A stretch of DNA of 64,000 nt from Symbiodinium natans (GCA_905221605.1 CAJNDS010002292.1:248001-312000), one strand, 5' to 3'. Positions 33,030-42,444 are shown, counted from the first letter of the stretch. Notes: generated from the sequence alone by a model not told the origin. Program-made: numbers and translations.

Positions 33030-33605
33030 GCAGTGAACGTAGGAGCCGACGCCATCAACACTGAGAGCCGAGGGGTTGAGACGGACCCCGCGGACTATGA
33101 TAAACCGCCGAGCCTGAAACCACGTCAGAAGAACATCAGCAGCTACTACAGATACATTCAGACCGATGTTTCAAAGAGGTTCTACAAAAACGAATGCTGG
33201 ATAAGCGCCTTGTTGAAAAAATTGAAGTGACTGAAGTGGCGTAAGAACCTGCACCCGTGGTGCTAGAACTGAATGAAGCTATAAATGTAAAGAATAATCC
33301 ATTAAATAGCGACTTGGATACATTCAGACAAATTCACCAAAGGAGAAGTTCAACGACTGTGTTCCGAGTAAGTTTTACATCGCCGACAGAACCGAACTTG
33401 TCGACTGCAAAGTGCTGGGCAAAAAAAGACGAGCTACGAAAACTGACTGATGAAGATGAATGATCTCGTACACACTCCGAAAAAGATTTAGTAAGAGTCT
33501 TTCATCAACTCAGTGAGGCTGGATACAAACCGCATATCAAGTATCAAGCGGGTCAGATGTTAAAAGTGTATCTCTTCATGTTTGTGGCAAAAAGTTGAAG
33601 AGACG
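33030..33605 (+). pseudogene. Broken ORF, unknown family, A-rich
   Basis: Protein-like segments occur in changing frames: INTESRGVETDPADYDKPPS (33054 on); EEHQQLLQIHSDRCFKEVLQ, KRMLDKRLVEKIEVTEVA, then TAA, then EPAPVVLELNEAINVKNNPL (one frame, about 33125-33320); NSPKEKFNDCVPSKFYIADR, TELVDCKVLGKKRR (next frame); and EKDLVRVFHQLSEAGYKPHI, KYQAGQMLKVYLFMFVAKS (about 33479-33596). Stops of all three kinds and at least two frame changes mark it as decayed. The repeated coding-like content over 570 nt shows it once encoded a protein. I do not recognise it. Confidence 0.45.
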
Positions 33606-33789
33606 CGCAGGGCCAATATCGAACATTCCCCCTTTTACCCAATTTGACATTGTTGACTCTTCAGTGAGAGGTTACACACACACAAATTCCTCGCACGTTG
33701 CATGCTGCTCGAACTCCTACCGTGATGCTCGCATTAGGGAATGATCGCGTGTCGTGTCAAAAGCAGCGACGAATAGGGTGTGGGTCTAG

Positions 33790-34200
33790 CTTCTTTCAGT
33801 ATGCGTGGCAAGGACAAGGATTCTTTTCTTGCGTTGTGTTCAAGTACATTGAGCATCACTATAGGCCATTCGTGCTTTGTAGGAGGACATTTGAGAAGTC
33901 TTGGTTGTTTTCCATGCCTGTCGCCTCAGATGCAAGTCGGGTGCAGGATGCTCACATTTCCTTTCTAACTTCTAACCGTTTGTATTGTGCCCTGCGATGC
34001 TGAAACGGGTTCCAGCCATGCGGGACAAGCTGAAAATGTCGAAGCCGAGAGGCCCCGTCGTGGTTTCTTGGCCGACCTGGAGAGACCTGCGACAAGGCTC
34101 CACGACCCCGACCCCGAAGAATTTGGGTCGTTGTTGTTAAAGGTTTCGGGTTTTGGGGGTTCAAGGCTCGAGGGTTTTGGGCGTTCGCTCAGTTTGGGGT
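33790..34200 (+). repeat. Dispersed repeat R1, copy 1
   Basis: Matches 45480-45910 with moderate identity, including CATTCGTGCTTTGTAGGAGG, GCCCTGCGATGC and GAGAGACCTGCGACAAGGCT. It carries a small conserved frame PCDAE...SHAG that may be an old exon. It runs into TTTCGGGTTTTGGGGGTT telomere-like sequence. Confidence 0.7.
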
Positions 34201-34300
34201 TAAGGCGTTCAGGGTTTTAGGGTGTCGCGCTTGAAGGCTCCCTTGCTGGGCATGAAGCCCTCCCTACACCTGAAGCCCTGAACAGGAAAGGCCTATCCGC

Positions 34301-34436
34301 CTATCCCGAAGAGAGCCCTCCATTTGCGAAGGTGTGCTCCGCAAATGGTTTCGCGGCATGTGCTACTCGGATGCCCGTTTAGGTACAAGGCTTTCGGTTC
34401 AGGCCCCCGCCCTGAAGGGCCATCTGCTTTCACATG
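34301..34436 (+). repeat. Dispersed repeat R2, copy 1
   Basis: 136 bp almost identical to 47851-47986 (about two differences). Confidence 0.85.
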
Positions 34437-34559
34437 GCCGGTAAAGCATGTGCTTATTTGTCATTGTCATTGTTCTAGCGGCAAGTTGGGTTTTGCTTGC
34501 AGTCCCACTTGGCCTGCTGCAAGCTTTTGGGGAACCGGGTCGAGTGAGTCGAGTGTGAC

Positions 34560-34625
34560 CGCTTTTTTTTCGGTCCAGGGTCTCTTTCTCTCCCTCGTTC
34601 GTTCTTTCTTTCTTTCTCTTTTTTC
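34560..34625 (+). repeat. Pyrimidine-rich (TTTC)n tract
   Basis: Degenerate TTTC/CTTT run. Confidence 0.8.
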
Positions 34626-34675
34626 CCGAAAGCATCGCGAAGGGTTCTTCCGTGCGGAGCCCTCTGACCCAACAA

Positions 34676-35012
34676 CATAGAGTGAAGTACATAGAGTGAA
34701 GTGCATAGAGTGAAGCGCATAGAGCGAAGTGCATAGAGTGAAGTGCATAGAGTGAAGCGCACAGAGTGAAGTGCATAGAGTGAAGTGCATAGAGTCAAGT
34801 GCACAGAGTGAAGTGCATAGAGTGAAGCGCATAGAGTGAAGTGCATAGAGTGAAGTGCACAGAGTGAAGTGCATAGAGTGAAGTGCACAGAGTCAAGTGC
34901 ATAGAGTGAAGTGCATAGAGTGAAGTGCATAGAGTGAAGTGCATAGAGTGAAGTGCATAGAGTGAAGTGCATAGAGTGAATTGCATAGAGTGAATTGCAA
35001 TGAGTGAATTGC
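34676..35012 (+). repeat. 14-bp minisatellite
   Basis: About 23 copies of CATAGAGTGAAGTG with a few substitutions (CGCATAG, CACAGAG). Because 14 is not a multiple of three, all three minus-strand frames cycle through the same Leu-Cys-Thr-Ser-Leu-Tyr-Ala-Leu pattern. These are not genes. Related motifs occur at about 41570-41615. Confidence 0.95.
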
Positions 35013-35099
35013 CTAGACCTTCGTACCCAGTCCTAGATTTCTAAATTAAAATTACTCTTTCTAAGGCGGCAGGCTGGGTTGACATCGCCAATCGGGATT

Positions 35100-35645
35100 G
35101 CAACCCTCTGCGGGTTTCGGCGTGGTCGTGGTGCTAAAACCGTCGTTTTTTTTACGTTTCTTTGTGTCCGCGGACAACCCTCTGCGGGTTTCGGCGTGGT
35201 CGCAGTGCCAAAACCGTCGTTTTTTGACGTTTCTTTCTGACCGCGGACAACCCTCTGCGGGTAATCGCCGGGTCGCGGTGCTAAAACCGTCGTTTTTGGA
35301 ACTTTTTTTCGTGGGCGCAGACAACCCTCTGCGGGTTTCGGCGTTGGCGCGGTGCCAAAACCATCGTGTTTTTGCCTTTTTTGACATACAAACGTAACCC
35401 CTCTGCGGGTTTCGGCGTTGGCGCGGTGCCAAAACCATCGTGTTTTTGCCTTTTTTGACATACAAACGTAACCCCTCTGCGGGTTTCGGCGTTGGCGCGG
35501 TGCCAAAACCATCGTGTTTTTGCGTTTTTTGACATACGAACGTAACCCCTCTGCGGGTTTCGGCGTTGGCGCGGTGCCAAAACCATCGTGTTTTTGCGTT
35601 TTTTGACATACGAACGTAACCTCTCTGCGGGTTTCGGCGTGGTCA
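35100..35645 (+). repeat. 74-bp satellite family
   Basis: Eight units (starts near 35103, 35177, 35250, 35324, 35397, 35471, 35545, 35619). Each has CCTCTGCGGGTTTCGGCG, a GGTGCCAAAACC(A/G)TCGT segment and a T-run. The last units differ mainly in the segment after the T-run. Confidence 0.95.
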
Positions 35646-35649
35646 CGGT

Positions 35650-36000
35650 GCCAAAGTCGACTTTTGTAGTACGGACACGCGGAGCTTCCGTGGCTGGAAA
35701 GTCGAGTTTTGTAGTACAGACGTAGTACGCCGGGGACACCCGGAGCTTCCGTGGCTGGAAAGTAGACTTTTGTAGTGCAAACGTAGTACGCCGCGGACAC
35801 CCGGAGCTTCCGTGGCAGGAAAGTCGACTTTTGTAGTACAAATGTAGTATGCCGCGGACACCCGGAGCTTCCGTGGCTGGATAGTCGACTTTTGTAGTAC
35901 AAATGTAGTACGTCGGGGACGCCCGGAGCTTCCGCGCGGAGCTTCCGTGGCTGGAAAGTCGACTTTTTGTAGTACAGATGTAGTACGCTGCGGACGCCCC
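35650..36000 (+). repeat. 61-bp satellite family
   Basis: About six units built on GGAGCTTCCGTGGCTGGAAA and GTCGACTTTTGTAGTACA. Single isolated units recur at 37217-37277 and 37651-37713 inside the next satellite. Confidence 0.95.
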
Positions 36001-37000
36001 GGGCGTCTGAAAACACCGCAAAATAGCATGGTAACGGACATCTGGGCGCTTGAAAACACCGCAAATAGCATGGAAGCCGAATTCCGCGCGCGCGAAAACA
36101 CCGCAAATAGCACGGTAACGGACATCTGGGCGCTTGAAAACACCGCAAATAGCATGGCAGCGGAATTCCGGACATGCGAAAACCTCGCAAATGGCATGGA
36201 AGCGGAATTCCGGACATGCTTGAAAACCTCGCAAATAGCATGGAAGCGGAATTCCGGACATGCGAAAACCTCGCAAATAGCATGGAAGCGGAATTCCGGA
36301 CATGCTTGAAAACACCGCAAAGAGCATGGTAACGGACATCTGGGCGCTTGAAAACACCGCAAGTAGCATGGTAACGGACATCTGGGCGCATGAAAACACC
36401 GCAAATAGCATGGAAGCGGAATTCCGGACATGCGAAAACCTCGCAAATAGCATGGAAGCGGAATTCCGGACATGCTTGAAAACCTCGCAAATAGCATGGA
36501 AGCGGAATTCCGGACATGCGAAAACCTCGCAAATAGCATGGAAGCAGAATTCCGGACATGCTAGAAAACACCGCAAAGAGCATGGTAACGGACATCTGGG
36601 CGCTTGAAAACACCGCAAGTAGCATGGTAACGGACATTTGGGCGCATGAAAACACCGCAAATAGCATGGAAGTGGAATTCCGGACATGCGAAAACCTCGC
36701 AAATAGCATGGAAGCGGAATTCCGGACATGCTTGAAAACACCACAAATAGCATGGTAACGGACATCTGGGCGCTGAAAAACACCGCAAATAGCATGGTGA
36801 CGGACATCTGGGTGGTGGAAAACACCGCAAATAGCATGGTAACGGACATCTGGGCGCCTGAAAAACACCGCAAATAGCATGGTAACGGACATCTGGGCGC
36901 TTGAAAAACACCGCAAAGAGCACGGTAACGGACATCTGCACGCTTGAAAACACCGCAAATAGCACGGTAACGGACTTCCGCGCGCGTGAAGACACGGGGA
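36000..37000 (+). repeat. 42-44-bp satellite with two alternating cassettes
   Basis: About 23 monomers share a core GAAAACMYCGCAAATAGCATGG followed by one of two about 20-nt cassettes: TAACGGACATCTGGGCGCTT (type B) or AAGCGGAATTCCGGACATGC (type C). Cassette order is patterned; a six-monomer block (C C C C B B) recurs with an offset of 256 bp (36318 vs 36574). Confidence 0.95.
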
Positions 37001-37009
37001 TGTTTTTGT

Positions 37010-38500
37010 CTTTTGCTGGTTTTTCCAAAACCATCGCAAATACCATGGTCCTGGTTCCAAAACCATCGCAAATACCATGGTCCCCGAATTCGCTGGTTCC
37101 AAAACCATCGCGACAACCATGGTCCCCGACCTCGCTGGTTCCCCAAAACCATCGCGAATACCATGGTCCCCGAATTCGCTGGTTCCAAAACCATCGCAAA
37201 TACCATGGTCCCCACACCCGGAGCTTCCGTGGCTGGAAAGTCGACTTTTGTAGTACAGACGTAGTACGCCGGGGCTTTCAAAACCTCGCAAATAACATGG
37301 GCGCGGAATTCTGGGGCTTTGAAAACCTAGCAAATAACGTGGGCGCGGAATTCTCGGGCTTCGAAACCCTTGCAAATAACGTGGGCGCGGAACTGTGGGG
37401 CTTCGAAATCCTCGTAAATAACGTGGGCGCGGAATTGTGGAGCTTCGAAATCCTCGCAAACAACTTGGGGACGATGTTTTCGAATTCGCTGTTTTCGAAA
37501 GCATCGCAAATACCATAGTCCCCGAAGTCGCTGTTTTCAAAAGCATCGCAAATACCATGGTCCCCGAATTCGCTGCTTCCAAAAGCATCGCAAATACCAT
37601 GGTCCCCGAATTCGCTGGTTCCAAAACCATCGCAAATACCATGGTCCCCACACCCGGAGCTTCCGTGGCTGGAAAGTCGACTTTTGTAGTACAGACGTAG
37701 TACGCCGGGGCTTTCAAAACCTCGCAAATAACATGGGCGCGGAATTCTGGGGCTTTGAAAACCTAGCAAATAACGTGGGCGCGGAATTCTCGGGCTTCGA
37801 AACCCTTGCAAATAACGTGGGCGCGGAACTGTGCGGCTTCGAAATCCTCGTAAATAGCGTGGGCGCGGAATTGTGGAGCTTCGAAATCCTCGCAAACAAC
37901 TTGGGGACGATGTTTTCGAATTCGCTGTTTTCGAAAGCATCGCAAATACCATAGTCCCCGAAGTCGCTGTTTTCAAAAGCATCGCAAATACCATGGTCCC
38001 CGAATTCGCTGCTTCCAAAAGCATCGCAAATACCATGGTCTCCGAATTCGCTGGTTCCAAAACCATCGCAAATACCATGGTCCCCATGGTCCTCAAAAGC
38101 ATCGCAAATACCATGGTCCCCGAATTCGCTGGTTCCAAAACCATCGCGACAACCATGGTCCCCGAATTCGCTGGTTCCAAAAGCATCGCAAATACCATGG
38201 TCCCCGAACTCGCCGGTTCCAAAACCATCGCAAATACCATGGTCCCCGAATTCGCTGGTTCCAAAACCATCGCAAATACCATGGTCACCGAATTCGCTGC
38301 TTCCAAAAGCATCGCAAATACCATGGTCCCCGAAGTTGCTGTTTCCAAAACCATCGCAAACACCATGGTCCCCGAATTCGCTGTGTCCAAAACCATCGCG
38401 AAAACCATGGTCCTCGAATTCGCTGTTTCCAAAACCATCGCGAAAACCATGGTCCCCGAATTCGCTGTTTCCAAAACCATGGCAAATATCAGCCATGCAG
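37010..38500 (+). repeat. 42-bp satellite, third cassette family, with 436-bp higher-order repeat
   Basis: Monomers share CCAAAACCATCGCAAATACCATGG with cassettes such as TCCCCGAATTCGCTGGTT, plus a sub-family GAAAAYCTYGCAAATAACGTGGGCGCGG. The segment 37217-37652 is repeated from 37653 with an offset of 436 bp. Reading frames of up to 894 codons on the minus strand and 235 on the plus strand span these arrays because 42 is divisible by three and the monomer lacks stops. Confidence 0.95.
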
Positions 38501-38883
38501 TGGAGCGGGAAAAAAGTGATCTCGACTTGGAGGGAAGGCAACCAGTCCTGCGCTCAGACTCGTCTCTCTGTGGGAAGTGATCAGCGGTTGCTGTCAAATG
38601 TCACATGTTTGGGCGATGTCCGATTTGGATGTCCTGGGGCGCGAAGACGTCAATGAAGGCGAGAAGGCGTCCCGCACTGTGTCTCTGTGCTAGCGTTCGT
38701 GTGCTGTATGTCTGTTGTTTTGTGCTGTTGCTGCGTGTAGGTGGGTGTTACGACATCAAGAAACACGAGAAGGCATCCTGCGCTGTCTGCGTGTGCCGCA
38801 TGCGTAGCACTGAATTCACGCTTTGACATTTTGCTGTGTGGACCACCTCATGATGCGTTGCTCTACATGCGTGCGAGCTAGCT

Positions 38884-39180
38884 TTGGCCCGAGAGGCGCT
38901 ATTGAGTGAAACCTTGGCGCCAGCTTGGACGGTGCGGTTTTTTGTAGGTCCAGGCATGTCGTACACCGGCGGGGATTCTGTGCAAACGCTGCAGCATGGT
39001 TTCCGTGCTAAAGGTGCAGGTTGGCTGCGCCAGGAGCTTGCGAAAAAGACGGTCACGCAGCTGCGTGAGCTTGCTGGCGCTGCCGGCATACCGCAGCGCT
39101 CTGGCGCGAGCAAGCGAAACAAAGAGGAGCTTGTTGACGCTCTCTCGCAGTGCATTTCCGAGCAGGAGGCGTCCTGGGGA
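38884..39180 (+). CDS. SAP-motif exon, copy 1
   Basis: The frame from ATG 38884 reads through GFRAKGAGWLRQELAKKTVT, QLRELAGAAGIPQRSGASKR and NKEELVDALSQCI. The pattern 'l.k.TVtQLRelA..aGip.sGaSKr..ELv.al' is a SAP/Rho-N-type helix-extension-helix, which usually binds nucleic acid. Upstream residues (LAPAWTVRFFVGPG) may be coding too. The exon ends near ASWG; the intron would start with GGGAAA or GAAACC, not a clear GT, whereas copy 2 has GTGAAA at the same place. Confidence 0.6.
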
Positions 39181-39389
39181 AACCCTCTCTTTTGTGCTTT
39201 ATATTCTTGGTTTCCTTCTTGTCTAAGGTTTGTGCATCATATGGCTTGCATTCCTACGCAGGTTGGGGTCATGATGTTTTGTGGCTTGGAGCTTGCTTTT
39301 TTTTGGGCTCTACGTTCAAGCGGCGCGTGCGCAGTGTCTCTTGACTAGGGCAGTTTCAGGCTTGTCTTGTCGACCTTTGATCAGGATGA

Positions 39390-39615
39390 AGCTGGCGCTG
39401 CGCCGCAGCAAGAGCTGCGCGGCCTGCGCGAAGGTTTCGACTCTCACGGCGTGGCTTGGCTGCGCGAGGAGCTTGCGAAGCGGACCGTCACGCAGTTGCG
39501 GACGATTGCCGCAACTGCGGGCATACCCCAGCGCTCGGGCGCGAGCAAGCGCAGCAGAGAGGAGCTTGTTAACGCTCTGTTGCAGTGCATCTCCGGGCAG
39601 GAGACGTCGTGGTGA
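39390..39615 (+). CDS. SAP-motif exon, copy 2
   Basis: After GATCAG the frame reads DEAGAAPQQELRGLREGFDS, HGVAWLREELAKRTVTQLRT, IAATAGIPQRSGASKRSREE and LVNALLQCISGQETSW. It is a second SAP-like motif. Exon plus downstream intron are a tandem duplicate of the preceding unit with an offset of about 433-435 bp. Confidence 0.65.
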
Positions 39616-39812
39616 AAGCCTTTCTTTTGTCCTGTAAATTCTTGGTTTCCTCCTTCTCTAAGGTTTGTGTGTCATATTCTCTGCATTCCTACGCAGGTTG
39701 GGGTCATGTTGTTTGTGGCTTGGAGCTTGCTTTTTTTGGGCTCTACGTTCAATCGGCGCATGCGCAGTTTCTCTTGACTAGGGCAGTTTCAGGCTTTTCT
39801 TGTCGACCTTCG

Positions 39813-40438
39813 AACAGGATGAAGCTGGCGCTGCGCTGCAGCAAGAGCTGCAGGGCCTGCGAGAAGGTTTTGCTGCTGACGGCGTGGCTTGGCTGCGGAC
39901 TTCGGTGCGCAGCCTCAGTGCCACTCTGCTGCTGCTTGATGGTGCACTGAAGCGGAACCGCAGCATGGCCCCTCGCCGAAGCATTGGCCCTAGTGACTTC
40001 CAGGTGGTATTTTGCCAGGGCCGAATGGACGCTGTCTTGCGAAATTTCCGTCTGCAAGAGACGGACACCTCCGCCGCAGCTGAAGATGGGCACGTATATT
40101 CTGGTGTAAGGTATCAGCTAAGCGATGGAAGTGTGTTTTGCAAGGCCGACACCAATGCCTACTCGACTTACATGCCGCTGGTTTATATGCCTACTATGCG
40201 CAAGGTGCAAGTCTGGATATCTGCCACTTGGACTGCATGGCGAGCCGTGAACACCTCCAGCACTGTCGGGGATTTGAAGGAGTCGCTCCTCTCCACACTC
40301 AGCAGCAGTTGCAACTTCAAAGTCCGTGCGCAGGACTTTCGCTTGTTGCCAGCTGAGGGTGGCAAGGTTGGTGATGACTGCAGAGTGTACTATGCCAAGA
40401 GCAAGAAGTACTCTTTGGAGTGGTTACGTAAACCCTGA
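39813..40438 (+). CDS. SAP-gene terminal exon: truncated third copy fused to unique C-terminus
   Basis: Starts like copy 2 (DEAGAALQQELQGLREGF, DGVAWLR), but the SAP helix is replaced by unique sequence: SVRSLSATLLLLDGALKRNR, GRMDAVLRNFRLQETDTSAA, VRYQLSDGSVFCKADTNAYS, YMPTMRKVQVWISATWTAWR, STVGDLKESLLSTLSSSC and FRLLPAEGGKVGDDCRVYYA, ending at TGA 40436-40438. The last part (TV.dLK..l......fRLLp..G..l.DD..V.yY) looks like a ubiquitin-like fold. Over 200 codons without a stop make it the strongest single ORF in the window. Confidence 0.65.
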
Positions 40439-40499
40439 TGTGCGGCGACCCAAGGCTTTTGCTTGTGAAGTTGCGTTGAGGACGGCGAGCTGCCTCGCG

Positions 40500-40680
40500 T
40501 AGTCTAGGCTCTCACTGCGCGCGGCCGAATGGACGCTGTCTTGCGAAAATTCGGCCGGCGACAGAGGGACACCTCTGCCGTACACGGGCGCAATATTTGT
40601 ACAGCTTCAGAACAGAGCTTCTGCTTTACAATGTTCGCGCAGAAGCGCAATGTTCCGCAGCATTCCTCGCAACAAGCTTG
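40500..40680 (+). pseudogene. Partial duplicate of the RMDAVL exon
   Basis: Repeats the 23-nt CGAATGGACGCTGTCTTGCG... of 40023 and reads RMDAVLRKFGRRQRDTSAVH. It then departs from the parent. Presumably a broken copy of the terminal exon. Confidence 0.5.
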
Positions 40681-40714
40681 CCGCGTATCCCTCAGACTCC
40701 TCGCTCCTAGCTTC

Positions 40715-40911
40715 TTCCCCAGCTTCAACTCTTCCAGACCTTCTCATACGGCTACCAAGCTAGCTCGGCCAAGGCTTCAGCTTCCTCTTGCGTCATCCTG
40801 ATCCAGTAGAGGTCCTGTACTGGACCAAGATGACGCAAGAGGAAGATGAAGAGTTGGCCGAGCTAGCTTGGTAGCCGTATGAGAAGTTCTGGAAGAGTTG
40901 AAGCTGGGGAA
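40715..40911. repeat. Large palindrome: 94-bp arms, 9-nt loop
   Basis: Left arm 40715-40808 and right arm 40818-40911 are inverted copies with about 6 mismatches in 94. The right arm read on plus (and the left arm on minus) contains YWTKMTQEEDEELAELAW or its variant YWIRMTQEEAEALAELAW, so the arms include an exon-like segment copied in both orientations. Confidence 0.9.
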
Positions 40912-41240
40912 CAAGTGCTGGGGCTGCGGGTGTGCAGGGGGCGTCTACGCAGAGATTCGCGGCAGCCTCGAGTCCGTTCAGAAAGCTGCCGCGCCTTGGA
41001 CGAAGGACGTTTTCTTTGCCGCCGACCTGAAGATGGTACTTCGTACAACCTGAGCGACATCTCCGACTGGCCTCTCGATGCTGTGGTGGTGCGGTCTTCG
41101 AAGCCGAGTTTTGACGTCACAGCGGAGGCAGGGCCCGAAAGCGCGGCTGCAGAACCGCATGGACGCCGTCCGGGCTATGTTTAGTATGGACACTGCGACG
41201 CACGCGCGTGTGAAAATGCAGCTAGGACCGCCCGGGACGA
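40912..41240 (+). CDS. Exon candidates related to the SAP-gene C-terminus
   Basis: Two plus frames overlap. One reads VYAEIRGSLESVQKAAAPWT, KDVFFAADLKMVLRTT. The other reads DEGRFLCRRPEDGTSYNLSD, SDWPLDAVVVRSSKPSFD and then NRMDAVRAMFSMDTATHARV in the third frame (about 41155-41220), echoing the RMDAVL exon of the SAP gene. One frameshift or intron is needed. Likely a diverged paralogue. Confidence 0.4.
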
Positions 41241-41389
41241 TTGGCACCTTTGTCGACCGACTTGCAAGTAAAGCTGTTTTCTGTTCGCAGGTATTCCATG
41301 GCGACCAACATGCGCGGCCCTTACTTAGACTCCACCTCTTTTGTCTGTTTTTGTGCTTGTGTGGTTTTTGCTTCTTTCCTTGCACCGGT

Positions 41390-41462
41390 GCAGGTGCGTG
41401 CCGCGACCGGCCGCTGGAGCTCGGCGTTGTCTTCAAAGCCGATGAAAAGTCTACAGAGTTGA
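41390..41462 (+). CDS. Exon candidate, unknown
   Basis: After CACCGGTGCAG the frame reads ACRDRPLELGVVFKADEKST then EL. FKADEKSTE echoes FCKADTNAYS in the SAP gene. Short. Confidence 0.3.
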
Positions 41463-41639
41463 CCACAAGTGCATGGCATTCAACTCCACACACTCGAATG
41501 CCATGCAGTTCCAGTGCATACAAGTGCAGTGTACAAGTGACTATGCAACCATGTAAGGGCATACATTTCTCCAAGTGCATACACTTGGATTACAAAGAGT
41601 CAAGTGCATGGAGTCAACGCACGGCAAATCGATGCTTTC

Positions 41640-41900
41640 GGGCCATCCCTCTTCTAGTTTTTGGTTTTGTTTCTTGCTTTCTGTCATGTTTTTTTTTTAA
41701 ATGTCTTGTCTTTCTTTTCTTTGTTTGTTCGTACTTTTTTTCTTTCTGTTCTTTCTTTTCGTTCGTTTCTTTCCCTTCTTTCTTTCCTTTCTTTCTTTGT
41801 GTCTGTTCTTTCCTTTCTTTCTTTTCTATCGTCTTTCTTTTTTCTTTCTTTCTTCCTTTCTTTATTTCTTTCTTTCTTTCTCTCTATGCTGTCTTTGTCA
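41640..41900 (+). repeat. Polypyrimidine (TTTC)n tract
   Basis: About 260 bp of degenerate TTTC/CTTT. It produces artificial Phe/Ser/Leu-rich frames. Triplex-prone. Confidence 0.9.
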
Positions 41901-41934
41901 GTCGGGAACCTGAATACTTCAACTCTGAAAAACC

Positions 41935-42375
41935 ACGAGCCCTAAACCTTAAAGAACCCCAAAGCCTAAACCCTGAAAGCCCGAAGCCCCAAAGAAGAGG
42001 CCCAACCCTAAACCCTAAACGCGCAAGCCCCCTAAACCCTAAGCCCCAAAACCTTAGAGAGCCCCATTCAGCAACCCTGAACCCTAAAGAGCCCGCAAGC
42101 CCTGAACCCTAAAGTAAACTGTAACCCTCAAACCCTACAACCCTAAACCCTCAAGAGCCCCAATCCCTAAAGAACCCCGGCCCCAAAACCAAAACAAGCC
42201 CGTTAACCCTAAAGGATGCCAAACCATAAAGAGTCCCGAACCCTAAGCCCTTAAAGATTAAAAAAAAAAATCAGCTCCAAAAAGCAAGGCCAAATCCTAA
42301 AACGGCCCAGACCAAAAGCCCTAAGCAACCCCAAACCCTAAACCTTGAACAGCCCCAAACCCCAAGCCCTAAGTT
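41935..42375 (-). repeat. Long degenerate CCCTAAA array
   Basis: Over 40 CCCTAAA/CCCTGAA/AGCCCC-type units in 440 bp, many with inserted AAGAGCCC or GCAAG. The largest interstitial telomere-like block in the window. Confidence 0.85.
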
Positions 42376-42444
42376 ATGTCTTTCTTTCTATGTCTTTCGC
42401 TGTTTCCCTTTGTCTTTCTTTCCTTGTGTCGAGGGGGGTGGCGG

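Noticed and set aside
34399-34986. Minus-strand frames of repeating LCTSLYALHSMHF
   Set aside because: 14-bp minisatellite read in all three frames.
36000-37000. CRISPR-like look (constant core, variable segment)
   Set aside because: The variable halves are a few recurring cassettes, not unique spacers. There are no cas genes and the context is eukaryotic.
41078-42112. 344-codon plus frame
   Set aside because: Most of it is the (TTTC)n tract and CCCTAAA repeats. Only short pieces near 41155-41460 may be exonic.
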